From Rhodomicrobium lacus (GTDB lineage: Bacteria > Pseudomonadota > Alphaproteobacteria > Rhizobiales > Rhodomicrobiaceae), in contig NZ_RZNF01000012.1 in the NCBI RefSeq assembly GCF_003992725.1, positions 62,001 to 126,000 on the forward strand: a DNA stretch of 64,000 bases, written 5' to 3'. How positions within the stretch are numbered: the first letter of the stretch is position 1; each line of letters begins with the position of its first letter. This document shows, piece after piece, positions 42,419-51,892 of the stretch. The notes beneath the pieces were generated by a model. It saw only the letters and a program-made list of their open reading frames with translations, ran no database searches and was not told the DNA's origin. The position numbers and the translations under genes were made by a program.

Positions 42419-45121
42419 ATGTCGGGCGCGCAAAAATTCGTTTACCGCTTCGGGGCTGGCAAGGCCGATGGTTCGGCCGAGATGCGCGAGCTTCTGGGCG
42501 GCAAAGGTGCCAATCTCGCCGAGATGTCGAATCTCGGCTTGCCGGTGCCGCCCGGCTTCACGATCACGACCGAGGTCTGCAACGCCTATTACGCCAACGG
42601 CAAGAAGATGCCGGAAGGTCTCGCGGCCCAGGTCGACGAGTCGGTGCGCTATATCGGCGAGACAGTCGGTGCAACGCTCGGCGATGCCGCCAACCCGCTC
42701 CTCGTTTCGGTGCGCTCCGGCAGCCGCGCGTCGATGCCCGGCATGATGGATACGATCCTCAATCTGGGCCTCAACGACGAGACGGTGGAAGGGCTCGCCG
42801 CCCGCTCCGGCGACCGCCGCTTCGCCTATGACAGCTACCGCCGCTTCATACAGATGTATTCGAACGTCGTTCTCGACGTGAAGCACGAGAACTTCGAGGA
42901 GATCCTCGAACACTACAAGCATCAGAACGGCTATGACCTCGACACCGATATCACCGCCGACGACTGGCGCACGCTGATCGAACAATACAAGGCCGTGGTG
43001 CAGAAAAAGCTCGGCAAGCCGTTCCCGCAGGATATCAAGGAACAGCTCTGGGGCGCTATCTCGGCCGTGTTCGACAGCTGGAACAACGCGCGCGCCATCA
43101 AGTACCGCGAGCTGAACCATATTCCGGAAAGCTGGGGCACGGCGGTGAACGTGCAGGCGATGGTGTTCGGCAATCGTGGCGACACGAGCGCGACCGGCGT
43201 CGCCTTCACGCGCAACCCGTCCACGGGCGACGGGCGGCTCTACGGCGAATTCCTCGTCAACGCGCAGGGCGAGGACGTGGTGGCGGGCATCCGCACGCCG
43301 CAGAACATCACCGAAGTCGCGCGCATCGAAGCTGGCAGCGACAAGCCCTCGCTCGAAACCGTCATGCCCGAAGCGTTCAAGGAATTCGTGGCGATCTGCC
43401 ATACGCTCGAAAATCACTATCGCGACATGCAGGACATCGAGTTCACCATCCAGGAAGGCAAGCTCTGGATGCTGCAATGTCGTAACGGCAAGCGCACGAC
43501 ACCCGCCGCGCTCAGGATCGCCGTCGACATGGCGAACGAAGGCCTCATCAGCCGCGAGGACGCCATCGGCCGCATCGAGGCGGCGCAGCTCGATCAGCTC
43601 CTGCACCCGACCATCGACCCCAAGGCGAAGCGCAACATCCTGACCATCGGCCTGCCCGCCTCGCCGGGCGCAGCCTCGGGCGAAATCGTGTTCTCGCCGG
43701 ACGACGCCGAAAAGCTGAAGGCGCTCGGCAAGAGCGTCATCCTCGTCCGCAACGAGACGAGCCCCGAAGACATCCACGGCATGCACGCGGCGGCGGGCAT
43801 TCTCACCGCGCGCGGCGGCATGACGAGCCACGCGGCCGTCGTTGCACGCGGCATGGGCCGGCCTTGCGTGTCGGGCGCTTCGGCGCTTCGCATCAACGCC
43901 GAACTGAAGACGGTGACAGCCTCGGGCGTCACGCTGAAGGAAGGCGACATCATCACCATCGACGGCTCGACGGGTCAGGTGATCCAGGGCGAGGTTGCGA
44001 TGCGTCAGCCGGAACTCACGGGCGATTTCGCGAAGCTCATGGAATGGGCGGACGGCGTGCGCCGCATGAAGGTCCGCACCAACGCCGACACCCCGCGCGA
44101 CGCCGAGCAGGCGCGCAAGTTCGGGGCGGAAGGCATCGGGCTCTGCCGCACCGAGCACATGTTCTTCGACACCGACCGCATCATGGCGATGCGCGAGATG
44201 ATCGTGGCAAACGATACCGAAGGCCGTCGCACCGCGCTCGCGAAGATCCTGCCGATGCAGCGCCAGGACTTCATCGACCTGTTCGAGATCATGCAGGGCC
44301 TGCCCGTGACGATCCGGCTTCTCGACCCGCCGCTGCATGAGTTCCTGCCGCACGGGCACACGGAAATCGTGGAGCTTGCGCAATCGCTCGGCATTGATCC
44401 GACGGCGCTCCGCGCGCGCGTCAACCAGCTGACCGAGCAGAACCCGATGCTGGGCCATCGCGGCTGCCGCCTCGCGATCACCTATCCCGAAATCGCCGAG
44501 ATGCAGGCGGCCGCCATCTTCGAGGCCGCCGTGGAAGCCGCAAAGCGCACCGGCAAGCCTGTGGTGCCCGAAATCATGGTGCCGCTGATCGCCACGAAGA
44601 AGGAACTCGACATCATCAAGGACATCATCGTCCGCGTTGCGAGCGACGTGCAACTCGCGACGGGCACGAAGATCGACTATCAGGTCGGCACCATGATCGA
44701 ACTGCCGCGCGCGGCGCTCCGCGCGGGCGAGATCGCGGAGTCGGCGGAGTTCTTCTCCTTCGGCACGAACGACCTCACGCAGACGACCTACGGCATCAGC
44801 CGCGACGATTCGGGCGCGTTCCTCGGCGACTACTTGAAAGCGGGCATCTATACGGCCGATCCGTTCGTCTCCATCGATACGGTGGGCGTGGGCGAACTGG
44901 TGAAGCTCGCATCGGAACGCGGCCGCGCCACACGTGAGAAGCTCAAGCTCGGCATCTGCGGCGAACATGGCGGCGATCCGGCCTCAATCGCGTTCTGCGA
45001 GACCGTCGGCCTCGACTATGTGTCGTGCTCGCCGTTTCGCGTGCCTGTAGCCCGTCTTGCGGCGGCGCAGGCCGCCATCGCAAGCAAGAAAGCCGCGAAC
45101 AAGAAGCTCGAAGACCGCTGA
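42419..45121 (+). CDS. ppdK: Pyruvate, phosphate dikinase
   Basis: This is a 900-residue cytoplasmic enzyme interconverting pyruvate, ATP and phosphate with phosphoenolpyruvate, AMP and pyrophosphate. The order is an ATP-grasp N-terminal domain (GGKGANLAEMSNLGLPVPPG, SVRSGSRASMPGMMDTILNL), then the swivelling phosphohistidine domain (ARGGMTSHAAVVARGMG). The PEP/pyruvate TIM barrel ends in FGTNDLTQTTYG and a catalytic cysteine in LGICGEHGGDPAS. The ATG at 42419 has GGAG 7 bp upstream and gives the usual family length (about 890), so it is chosen over 42221. It supports gluconeogenic growth on acetyl-CoA-yielding substrates such as benzoate. Confidence 0.96.
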   Translation: MSGAQKFVYRFGAGKADGSAEMRELLGGKGANLAEMSNLGLPVPPGFTITTEVCNAYYANGKKMPEGLAAQVDESVRYIGETVGATLGDAANPLLVSVRSGSRASMPGMMDTILNLGLNDETVEGLAARSGDRRFAYDSYRRFIQMYSNVVLDVKHENFEEILEHYKHQNGYDLDTDITADDWRTLIEQYKAVVQKKLGKPFPQDIKEQLWGAISAVFDSWNNARAIKYRELNHIPESWGTAVNVQAMVFGNRGDTSATGVAFTRNPSTGDGRLYGEFLVNAQGEDVVAGIRTPQNITEVARIEAGSDKPSLETVMPEAFKEFVAICHTLENHYRDMQDIEFTIQEGKLWMLQCRNGKRTTPAALRIAVDMANEGLISREDAIGRIEAAQLDQLLHPTIDPKAKRNILTIGLPASPGAASGEIVFSPDDAEKLKALGKSVILVRNETSPEDIHGMHAAAGILTARGGMTSHAAVVARGMGRPCVSGASALRINAELKTVTASGVTLKEGDIITIDGSTGQVIQGEVAMRQPELTGDFAKLMEWADGVRRMKVRTNADTPRDAEQARKFGAEGIGLCRTEHMFFDTDRIMAMREMIVANDTEGRRTALAKILPMQRQDFIDLFEIMQGLPVTIRLLDPPLHEFLPHGHTEIVELAQSLGIDPTALRARVNQLTEQNPMLGHRGCRLAITYPEIAEMQAAAIFEAAVEAAKRTGKPVVPEIMVPLIATKKELDIIKDIIVRVASDVQLATGTKIDYQVGTMIELPRAALRAGEIAESAEFFSFGTNDLTQTTYGISRDDSGAFLGDYLKAGIYTADPFVSIDTVGVGELVKLASERGRATREKLKLGICGEHGGDPASIAFCETVGLDYVSCSPFRVPVARLAAAQAAIASKKAANKKLEDR

Positions 45122-45196
45122 GTGAAAAAATCCCACGCTTGCCCTTTCGGCCAATGGACGAAGGGGCGGCGCGGGCGTTAACAGCGTGCGGGGGGC

Positions 45197-46195
45197 ATGA
45201 AACAGCACCCTTATCGCAATTCACTTCTGCCGGATGAGCGCATGACAGCGACCGCGCCTATACTCTTTCCGACGCTCGACGCCATCCGCGAAGGCGGCAA
45301 GGGAAAGGTAGCCGCCGCGCTGTCGGCGATCGAAGCCAGTCCCGGACCCGCGGCGGACCTGCTCGACAGGGCGTATGAGGAGCCGAAGGGCACCGCCATC
45401 GGCATCACCGGTCCGCCCGGCGCGGGCAAATCGACCATGATCAACGCGCTGATCGCGGGCTGGCGCAAAGCCGGGCAAACGGTCGCGGTGCTTGCCGTCG
45501 ATCCGTCCTCGCGCGCGAGCGGTGGCGCGCTTCTCGGCGACCGTGTGCGCATGCGAAGCGATCCCGAGGACAACGGCGTGTTCATCCGTTCGGTCGCCGC
45601 GCGCAATCGCCTCGGCGGCCTCGCCGATATCGCCTACCCCGCCGCGATCCTGCTCCGTGCCGTCTACGACCGCGTTATCATCGAAAGCGTTGGCGTGGGC
45701 CAGTCCGAGACGGACATCACATCTGTGTCCGATACCGTGGTGCTGTGCATTCAGCCCGCTTCGGGCGATTCGCTCCAGTTCATGAAGGCGGGCATCGCCG
45801 AAATTCCGGATATAGCCGTCGTAACGAAGGCCGACATCGGCGCCGCTGCCACCCGCGCGCTTTCGGACCTCAAGGGCGCGTTGTCGCTCTCCCATCGCGA
45901 CGCGGATGTATGGGAGCCGGAATGCCTTTCCGTATCGGTCACGAGCGGAGCGGGCCTTTCGCCGCTGTTCGACGCTTTCGCACGGCACGAGACATGGCTT
46001 CACCAGGAAGACCGTCTCGCTCGCCTTCGCGCGGTTAAAGCGCGCAACTGGGTCGAGACCGAAATCGCATCCGAATTCGGCCGCAAAGGTCTGGCGCTCG
46101 CCGAACGCGAATTTTTTAACGACTGGAATAACCGGCCGTTTACCACGATCCGGCGCGCCGCCGCCGAGTTTCGCGTTTCGCGCTCGGCCTCCTGA
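45197..46195 (+). CDS. meaB: MeaB/ArgK-family GTPase for methylmalonyl-CoA mutase
   Basis: This is a 332-residue G3E GTPase that protects and loads B12-dependent acyl-CoA mutases. The P-loop is GITGPPGAGKSTMINAL, the switch region is VLAVDPSSRASGGALLGDR and DRVRMR, the metal motif is VIIESVGVGQSETD, and the base motif is VVTKADIG. The start is uncertain: ATG 45197 has GGGGGG upstream, while ATG 45242 (MTATAPILFPTL) would also suit the family. The mutase gene itself is not in this window. Confidence 0.92.
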   Translation: MKQHPYRNSLLPDERMTATAPILFPTLDAIREGGKGKVAAALSAIEASPGPAADLLDRAYEEPKGTAIGITGPPGAGKSTMINALIAGWRKAGQTVAVLAVDPSSRASGGALLGDRVRMRSDPEDNGVFIRSVAARNRLGGLADIAYPAAILLRAVYDRVIIESVGVGQSETDITSVSDTVVLCIQPASGDSLQFMKAGIAEIPDIAVVTKADIGAAATRALSDLKGALSLSHRDADVWEPECLSVSVTSGAGLSPLFDAFARHETWLHQEDRLARLRAVKARNWVETEIASEFGRKGLALAEREFFNDWNNRPFTTIRRAAAEFRVSRSAS

Positions 46196-46335
46196 AGCGC
46201 GCAAAAGCCCACCGCGCAGTACTTCCGTAATTTTGACACCAAAGAAGCTATAGCTGGAACGCTCGATTTGTACGGCGTCCCCTAACGGGCTGTTAACCGT
46301 TCGGACGTTATGTTCTGCGTTGCGTAGGAGTGTCG

Positions 46336-47451
46336 ATGAGAAGTAGCCGTCCGATGACCGGATATCAGGGGCAAAGCAGGGCGCTCGTTTCGCGGCCCCA
46401 GCAGAAATTCGAGGTCATCCGGAAACCCGTGTACGCTGTGGAAGCGCCGCGCGCCGTTCCGCTTACTCTGAAAGCACGCAGATCTGTCGCGAAACTTGCG
46501 GGGTACACGATACTCGCGGGCATTTTCGCCGTCGGCGGATACGCCTGGCGCGATCCGGACATCCGCCGCGCTATCGATTACCGCGTGACGATGCTGACGA
46601 CGACCGGCGTTTCGCAGGTCGCGCCTACCCTGGTCGAAACAGCCGAAGTGACCGAACCGCTTCCGCCGCAGGCCGCGCATCTCTTTTACGACAGCCAGAA
46701 AGGCCCGCGGGCCGACAAGTTCGCCTATGCGCTGAAGGCCGCCGGCAGCGACACGATCGCGCGCCGCATGAAGGCCGATCCGCTGCGTCTCGATCTTGCG
46801 AAGGCGGGCCCCGATCCCGAAGAAAACGCCGCCCTCGCAAGCGCCTCGCTGTTCATGACGGCATTCGCCCCTCGCGACGAAGCGCCAGCCGCGATGGATA
46901 TGCCTCCCCCGACGGTCGAATCGCGCGACACGCAGTGGGCGGGGCTTCTCAAGAATGCGAGCCTCTCGCCCGAGCAGCCGAAAACGCTGTTCGGCGGTCT
47001 GACCGAAGACGAATTCCGCGCGCGTGAACTGCGCTGCATGGCCACCGCGATCTATTTCGAGGCGCGCGACGAGCCGGTGAAGGGACAGATCGCGGTCGCG
47101 CAGGTGGTCATGAACCGTATCAGGAGCCCGTTCTATCCGAAAACCATCTGCGGCGTCGTTTATCAGGGCGAAAGGCTGCGCACCGGCTGCCAGTTCTCGT
47201 TCACCTGCACCGGCAAGCGCAACGCGGTGAAGGAACGCGAGGAGTGGGCGACGGCCGTGAAGCTTGCGAAGCAGGTCATCGCGGGCGAGGTGTGGCTTGA
47301 CGATGTGGGCTACGCCACGCATTACCACGCGACCTATGTGCACCCGTCCTGGCGGCATGAACTGATCAAGATCACGCAGATCGGCGGCCATATCTTCTAC
47401 AAGATGAAGCCGGGGACGGTGCAATTGGCGCTATTGAGCGAAGGGCTCTGA
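46336..47451 (+). CDS. SleB-type cell wall hydrolase
   Basis: This is a 371-residue protein with a cytoplasmic N-terminus, one membrane helix near residues 52-72 (AGYTILAGIFAVGGYAW) and a periplasmic C-terminal SleB/CwlJ domain. That domain has the catalytic glutamate in IYFEARDEPVKGQIAVAQVV and the MNRI, CGVVYQ and CQFSFTC segments. It cleaves peptidoglycan as a lytic transglycosylase-like hydrolase. The ATG at 46336 follows AGGAG by 5 bp and is preferred over the GTG at 46330. It is often called a hydrolase of unknown physiological role in Alphaproteobacteria. Confidence 0.88.
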   Translation: MRSSRPMTGYQGQSRALVSRPQQKFEVIRKPVYAVEAPRAVPLTLKARRSVAKLAGYTILAGIFAVGGYAWRDPDIRRAIDYRVTMLTTTGVSQVAPTLVETAEVTEPLPPQAAHLFYDSQKGPRADKFAYALKAAGSDTIARRMKADPLRLDLAKAGPDPEENAALASASLFMTAFAPRDEAPAAMDMPPPTVESRDTQWAGLLKNASLSPEQPKTLFGGLTEDEFRARELRCMATAIYFEARDEPVKGQIAVAQVVMNRIRSPFYPKTICGVVYQGERLRTGCQFSFTCTGKRNAVKEREEWATAVKLAKQVIAGEVWLDDVGYATHYHATYVHPSWRHELIKITQIGGHIFYKMKPGTVQLALLSEGL

Positions 47452-47689
47452 CGCGGGGCCGCGAGGCTTTCCGCCCGTCCGCGCCAGATGAACAGCACTC
47501 AGCGCGCCAAACGAACGGGCTCAAATTGCCATGTGAACGTGTCGCTGGAACCGGTTCTGCAACGCATGCAGTGCCCCATAAAAAGCCGTTTCGGTTTTTG
47601 TTTCTTTGATTCCAGCCATCCGAGAGCCATCTGCTTTTCGGCAATATCCGCACGGCATGCAGCTCGTTTCAGCCGCTTCTCGATATTTG

Positions 47690-49060
47690 TCAGCCCACGG
47701 TGCTTTCGCGTACGACGGCCGTATAGGTGCGTTCGAGAAGCTGGAGCGCTCCTCGATAGCCGACATAGCTGCGCGAAAGGACAACCTCGTCGGTCGCCGG
47801 ATGCGCGATCTCGATGAGCGGTGCGCCGATGCGTTTGGCGAGTTCACCTTCCCACGTCGAGCCGAAAACAACCGGGTAGTGGCCCGTAAAGTCGCTTTCG
47901 ATCACCCGTCGATGCGCCTCAAATCCATCTTCGATGAAGGCAATGTCCGCATGCACGCCCTCGGCAAGGTTGGCGAATTGCGCACGGATCGAATCGCGTT
48001 CCGTGTCGGGCGGATTTTCGGTCGCGATCTGAACGCCGGGGAGGAGCCCGAGCTGATCGGCGAGAAAGCGAGCGACAGCCAGCGTGTAAGCGCTCTCGCC
48101 GATGATGACGAACTGCGACGGGAGCCGGTACTGGCTGGTGCAGCCAGCGTAGAAAGCTGAAAAATCGCGCAGGTAAAGGTAATAATCTCGCTCCTCGCGT
48201 GCAATGAAGGCTTCGACCGGCTCCGGCGGCAGCCCGGCGAAGGACGCCACATCGCGCAGGAAACGGCCCGTCAACCGCGCCCCGATGGGGATGGCGGGCA
48301 CGTGCAGAAACGGTTGCCCATATTTCGTTTCGAGGTGGCGTGCAGTTTCAAGCCCGAGCCACGGCGACAGCACGAGGTTGAACTTCGCGCGTGGTATGGC
48401 TTTCCATTCCGAAACCCCATCTGACGCGGGGCCGAACAGGATGTTCACCTCAAGGCCGATGCCTTCGAGGATGCGGCGGATTTCCGCAAGATCGCCGCGC
48501 CAGAACGGGTTCTGATAAGGCAGCAGCGACCAGACATTCACCAGTCGCTCGTGTTTCGGGCCATCGTAATCGCGCGCGTGCTGGTCGATGATGGCGCGCG
48601 CAATCGTCTCGTGGCCAGTGAAGTTGTTGCCGCGATAGCCGGCCGTATCAGCAAACACGATGGGCGCCCCGCGCCTGCGGTAGCGGTTCACCACGCTTTC
48701 CACATCGTCGCCGATGAGGCCGGGGATGCAGCCTGTCTGCACCACGAAAAGATCGGCTTCCATCACGCGCAGCGTCGCCGCAATCAGCTCGTCCAGCCGA
48801 TCCGCGCCGCCGAAGATGACTTCGCGGTTTCCCATGTTCGTGCTTGGCACGTAGCACTCGCCGCCCTGGTAGGCGTTGATGCCGGACAGCGCGTGAAACT
48901 GCTTCGTCGCGCAGCCCGGGCCGCAATGTGTGATGGGAACCGCGCCCGGGATGGCGATGACGCTGGCGAGCGCTCCGAGCGTGCAGCCGTAGCGGACCTG
49001 CTCGATTGGACCGGAGTGGGGACAGTCCCCGGTAAGCGACGTGTTTTTCAGAGGGGGCAT
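47690..49060 (-). CDS. marK: Nitrogenase-like beta subunit (MarK-like, methylthio-alkane reductase)
   Basis: This is a 456-residue nitrogenase-like component 1 subunit. Three P-cluster-type cysteines are in place at residues 26 (YGCTLGA), 50 (HCGPGCATK) and 111 (QTGCIPGLIGDD), matching NifK Cys70, 95 and 153. It pairs with the MarD-like product immediately upstream (gap 15 bp). In Rhodospirillum rubrum the related MarDK complex splits methylthio-alkanes such as ethylthioethanol to give methanethiol, which is then used for methionine. The upstream sulfhydrylase gene makes the same role likely here. It is shorter than NifK (about 520) and could be another nitrogenase-like family. Confidence 0.75.
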   Translation of the reverse strand: MPPLKNTSLTGDCPHSGPIEQVRYGCTLGALASVIAIPGAVPITHCGPGCATKQFHALSGINAYQGGECYVPSTNMGNREVIFGGADRLDELIAATLRVMEADLFVVQTGCIPGLIGDDVESVVNRYRRRGAPIVFADTAGYRGNNFTGHETIARAIIDQHARDYDGPKHERLVNVWSLLPYQNPFWRGDLAEIRRILEGIGLEVNILFGPASDGVSEWKAIPRAKFNLVLSPWLGLETARHLETKYGQPFLHVPAIPIGARLTGRFLRDVASFAGLPPEPVEAFIAREERDYYLYLRDFSAFYAGCTSQYRLPSQFVIIGESAYTLAVARFLADQLGLLPGVQIATENPPDTERDSIRAQFANLAEGVHADIAFIEDGFEAHRRVIESDFTGHYPVVFGSTWEGELAKRIGAPLIEIAHPATDEVVLSRSYVGYRGALQLLERTYTAVVRESTVG

Positions 49061-49075
49061 GCGGGGTGGATCCGA

Positions 49076-50581
49076 TCAGGCGGGCTCGATGATGGGGGCG
49101 AAAGGATCAGTCTCTTCGAGCCACCATTTCTGATAAGGGAAGCGCGAATGTGCGCTGACGTCCTCGTAGAAGCGCCGTCGCGGCAACACGCGAAGGATCG
49201 CGCGACCGATGGTGATAAGCCCCTGATAGCCGATGCCGTCGTTCGAGTAGAAAATCGGCAGCACCGGAATGCCCATGCGAGCGGCCAGTGAGGCGAACGT
49301 GCCGGAGTGACGGCAGACCACAAAGTCGGGTTTGGAGCGCTGCAAGGCCGCATGCGCCTGAAAATGCTGGTCGGGACTGACGGTGTAGTTCGGAATATCG
49401 CCCCAACCGTCGACGAGATTGCTGAGCGTGTCCTGGGTCGGGTCGCCGCTGTCGGACGCCGGGTCGTGATGGTAGGAAAAGGCGCTGTCGACCTCGACGC
49501 CGAGTTCGCGCAGAACGACCAGCAGGCCGTGCGCGAAGGCGGCACCGGCAGCGACGAAGCCCTTTTTGCCGGCAAGCGCCTTGCGGATGCGTTCCAGCTC
49601 GGGCGCGATGCGTTCGCGCTCCGCCGCGATGACGGCCTCGACATTGCCCTGCCGCCCCGTGACGCTCGCGATTTCGCGTAACCACCTGTCGGTGTCGGCG
49701 AGCCCGTAGGGAAGCGGCGCTTTCACTTCAGGCACGCCGTAGTCTTGCTCCAGCCCCGTTGCGAGATAAGACAGTACGAAGCACATGGTGACGGTTGCCT
49801 GCGCCTCGGACATCTGCGCGAGCGTATCGAGGGTGCTACCGCCCATCACGAGATTGGTCTTGAGTCCGAGAGGCGCGAGCAACGGGCTGAACACATCCGG
49901 CCCACCGAGATGGATCACATTGATAAGGTCGGGCTGCTTTTTTCCCTCGCGGCTGACAAGGCGGCGTAGGATGCCATGCTCGATCACGTCCCATCCGCTC
50001 GACCAATGTTTCGAGCGGAAACCTTCGCAATAGAGCGGCACGATCACCACGCCAAGTTCAGCCTCAAGGCTGCGCGCCGCGCTTTCTATATCGTCGCCGA
50101 TGATGCCGCTCGCGCAGGATGCGGCAATGAAGATCACCTTCGGATGATGCCGCTCCCACGCCTCGCGAATGGTCTCCTCAAGCTTGCGGATGCCGCCGAA
50201 GACCATATCCTGTTCGATGAGGTTGGTGCAGATAGCTTTCGGATCTTCCAGCTTCCATCCACGGCGCTCGGCGAGGTCGCGGTAATAGCGGCAGGTGAAG
50301 GTCTGGCTCGCCGCGCAGCCGATGGGCGAATGCTGGATAACGACCGATTCCTGGATGATGGTCGCATTCGTCACCGCGATCTGTTCGGCGCACATCGAGG
50401 CTTGCGAGAAGGGCGTGGACGCCTCGCAAAGACGTCTGCCGCCGTTATCGCAGCCCTTCTGGCACCCATGGGTGAAGGCGGAATCGCGCGCCAGTTGCGA
50501 GGCAGCGCCATCCCATTGAATGATGGTGCCGAGCCGCTGCTCGCGCGTTTCCGCCTGCGGTACTTTGAGATTGAGAGCCAT
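49076..50581 (-). CDS. marD: Nitrogenase-like alpha subunit (MarD-like, methylthio-alkane reductase)
   Basis: This is a 501-residue nitrogenase-like component 1 subunit. Cys64 (SMCAEQI), Cys89 (SPIGCAAS) and Cys156 (AASCASGIIGDD) align with the NifD P-cluster ligands. Cys267 (TVTMCFVLSYLATG) aligns with the cofactor ligand Cys275. Residues needed for nitrogen fixation differ: the FeMoco His442 position is Phe444, and Gln191/His195 positions are Trp193/Trp197, by simple ungapped alignment. So it is not NifD. It carries a cluster-binding scaffold suited to another substrate, most likely a methylthio-alkane as in MarD. The gene is 15 bp after the sulfhydrylase gene and 15 bp before marK. Confidence 0.75.
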   Translation of the reverse strand: MALNLKVPQAETREQRLGTIIQWDGAASQLARDSAFTHGCQKGCDNGGRRLCEASTPFSQASMCAEQIAVTNATIIQESVVIQHSPIGCAASQTFTCRYYRDLAERRGWKLEDPKAICTNLIEQDMVFGGIRKLEETIREAWERHHPKVIFIAASCASGIIGDDIESAARSLEAELGVVIVPLYCEGFRSKHWSSGWDVIEHGILRRLVSREGKKQPDLINVIHLGGPDVFSPLLAPLGLKTNLVMGGSTLDTLAQMSEAQATVTMCFVLSYLATGLEQDYGVPEVKAPLPYGLADTDRWLREIASVTGRQGNVEAVIAAERERIAPELERIRKALAGKKGFVAAGAAFAHGLLVVLRELGVEVDSAFSYHHDPASDSGDPTQDTLSNLVDGWGDIPNYTVSPDQHFQAHAALQRSKPDFVVCRHSGTFASLAARMGIPVLPIFYSNDGIGYQGLITIGRAILRVLPRRRFYEDVSAHSRFPYQKWWLEETDPFAPIIEPA

Positions 50582-50596
50582 GCCTTGGGGCTTGCC

Positions 50597-51892
50597 TTAT
50601 GCCTTGTCGAGTGCCTGCGAGAGATCGGCGAGGATGTCTTCGATATTCTCGATGCCGACCGAAAGGCGCACATAGCCGGGCGTGACGCCGGATGCGAGTT
50701 GCGATTCGGGTGCGAGTTGCGCGTGTGTGGTGGAGGCCGGATGGATCGCGAGGCTGTGCGCGTCGCCGATGTTGGCGAGGTGCAGGAACAGTTGCAGCGC
50801 GTCGATGAAGCGGCGGCCCGCCTCGGCACCGCCCGCCAGTTCGAACCCGACCAGCCCCCCGTAGCCTCCCTTCAGCACATCGTCTACCCGCTGACGCGCT
50901 TCGCCGTTATGCAGGCCGGGATAGATGACGGCTTCGACCTTCGGGTGCCTGGAAAGAAAGTCCGCTGCGCGCGCGGCGTTTTCCGAGTGGCGCGCGATGC
51001 GAAGCGGCAGCGTTTCGAGCCCCTGGATGAGCTGGAAGGCGTTGTGCGGCGAGATCGCCGGACCGAGGTCGCGCAACAGGCCGGCGCGGACCGCGAAAAT
51101 ATAGGCGATCGGCCCGAATGGCCGCGCGATATCGACCCAGGTGCGGCCGTTATAGGATGGATCGGGCGCCGTCAGCAGCTTGTGGCGATCCGCGAAGTCC
51201 TCCCACGGGAAATTGCCACCGTCGACGATCACGCCGCCGATCGTCGTGCCGTGGCCGCCGATATACTTGGTCGCCGAATGGACGACGATGGCCGCGCCGA
51301 GATCGAGAGGCCGGGCGATCAGCGGCGCGACCGTATTGTCGACGATCAGCGGAATGCCGAGCCTGCGGCCTGCTTCTGCCACCTCGCGGATCGGAAAAGC
51401 GTCCAGCTTGGGATTGCCAAGCGTCTCGCCGAAGAACAGCCGCGTGCGGTCGTCCGAAGCGCGAGCGAATGCGTCCGGGTCGGACGAATCGACGAAACGC
51501 GCCTCGACGCCAAACTGTTTCAGCCGGTTCGCGAAGAAGTTCCACGTACCGCCATAGAGACCCGTGCTGGTGACGATGTTGTCGCCCGCCTGAACAAGCG
51601 TAAGCACCGAGAGCGCGACAGCTGCCTGGCCAGACGCAAGTGCGAGCGCGGCAGCGCCATTTTCGATGGCGGCGACCCGTTGCTCCAGAACGTCCGAGGT
51701 CGGATTGCCGATGCGCGAATAGACGAAACCGATCTCGTCGAAATTCACGAGCCTGTCCGCACGGTCGGTGCTCTGAAAGTCGAAGGACGTGCTCTGGTAA
51801 ATGGGAACAGCCGTGGCGCGCGTGGCCGGGTCGACGCGCCACCCTCCGCCGTGAAGCGCAAGCGTGTCGTTATGCTTTGTAATGATCGTCAT
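50597..51892 (-). CDS. O-acetylhomoserine sulfhydrylase
   Basis: This is a 431-residue PLP enzyme of the Cys/Met-metabolism family. It has the start SFDFQSTDRADRLV, the segment GFVYSRIGNPTSDVLEQRVA, and the Schiff-base lysine at residue 209 in VVHSATKYIGGHG. It joins sulfide or methanethiol to O-acetylhomoserine, giving homocysteine or methionine directly. Being first in an operon with the two nitrogenase-like genes, it probably traps the methanethiol they release. It starts after AAGGGG and has an AT-rich promoter. Cystathionine gamma-synthase is the less likely alternative. Confidence 0.88.
   Translation of the reverse strand: MTIITKHNDTLALHGGGWRVDPATRATAVPIYQSTSFDFQSTDRADRLVNFDEIGFVYSRIGNPTSDVLEQRVAAIENGAAALALASGQAAVALSVLTLVQAGDNIVTSTGLYGGTWNFFANRLKQFGVEARFVDSSDPDAFARASDDRTRLFFGETLGNPKLDAFPIREVAEAGRRLGIPLIVDNTVAPLIARPLDLGAAIVVHSATKYIGGHGTTIGGVIVDGGNFPWEDFADRHKLLTAPDPSYNGRTWVDIARPFGPIAYIFAVRAGLLRDLGPAISPHNAFQLIQGLETLPLRIARHSENAARAADFLSRHPKVEAVIYPGLHNGEARQRVDDVLKGGYGGLVGFELAGGAEAGRRFIDALQLFLHLANIGDAHSLAIHPASTTHAQLAPESQLASGVTPGYVRLSVGIENIEDILADLSQALDKA

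Noticed and set aside
42356-44968. A long minus-strand open frame of about 870 codons opposite ppdK
   Set aside because: It is the antisense mirror of a high-GC gene; the product is rich in Arg, His and Asp repeats and has no recognisable family.
47690-50581. NifDK, BchNB or BchYZ as identity of the nitrogenase-like pair
   Set aside because: Nitrogen-fixation residues are missing in the alpha subunit, and no nif or bch genes flank it. The sulfhydrylase neighbour points to a Mar-type role.
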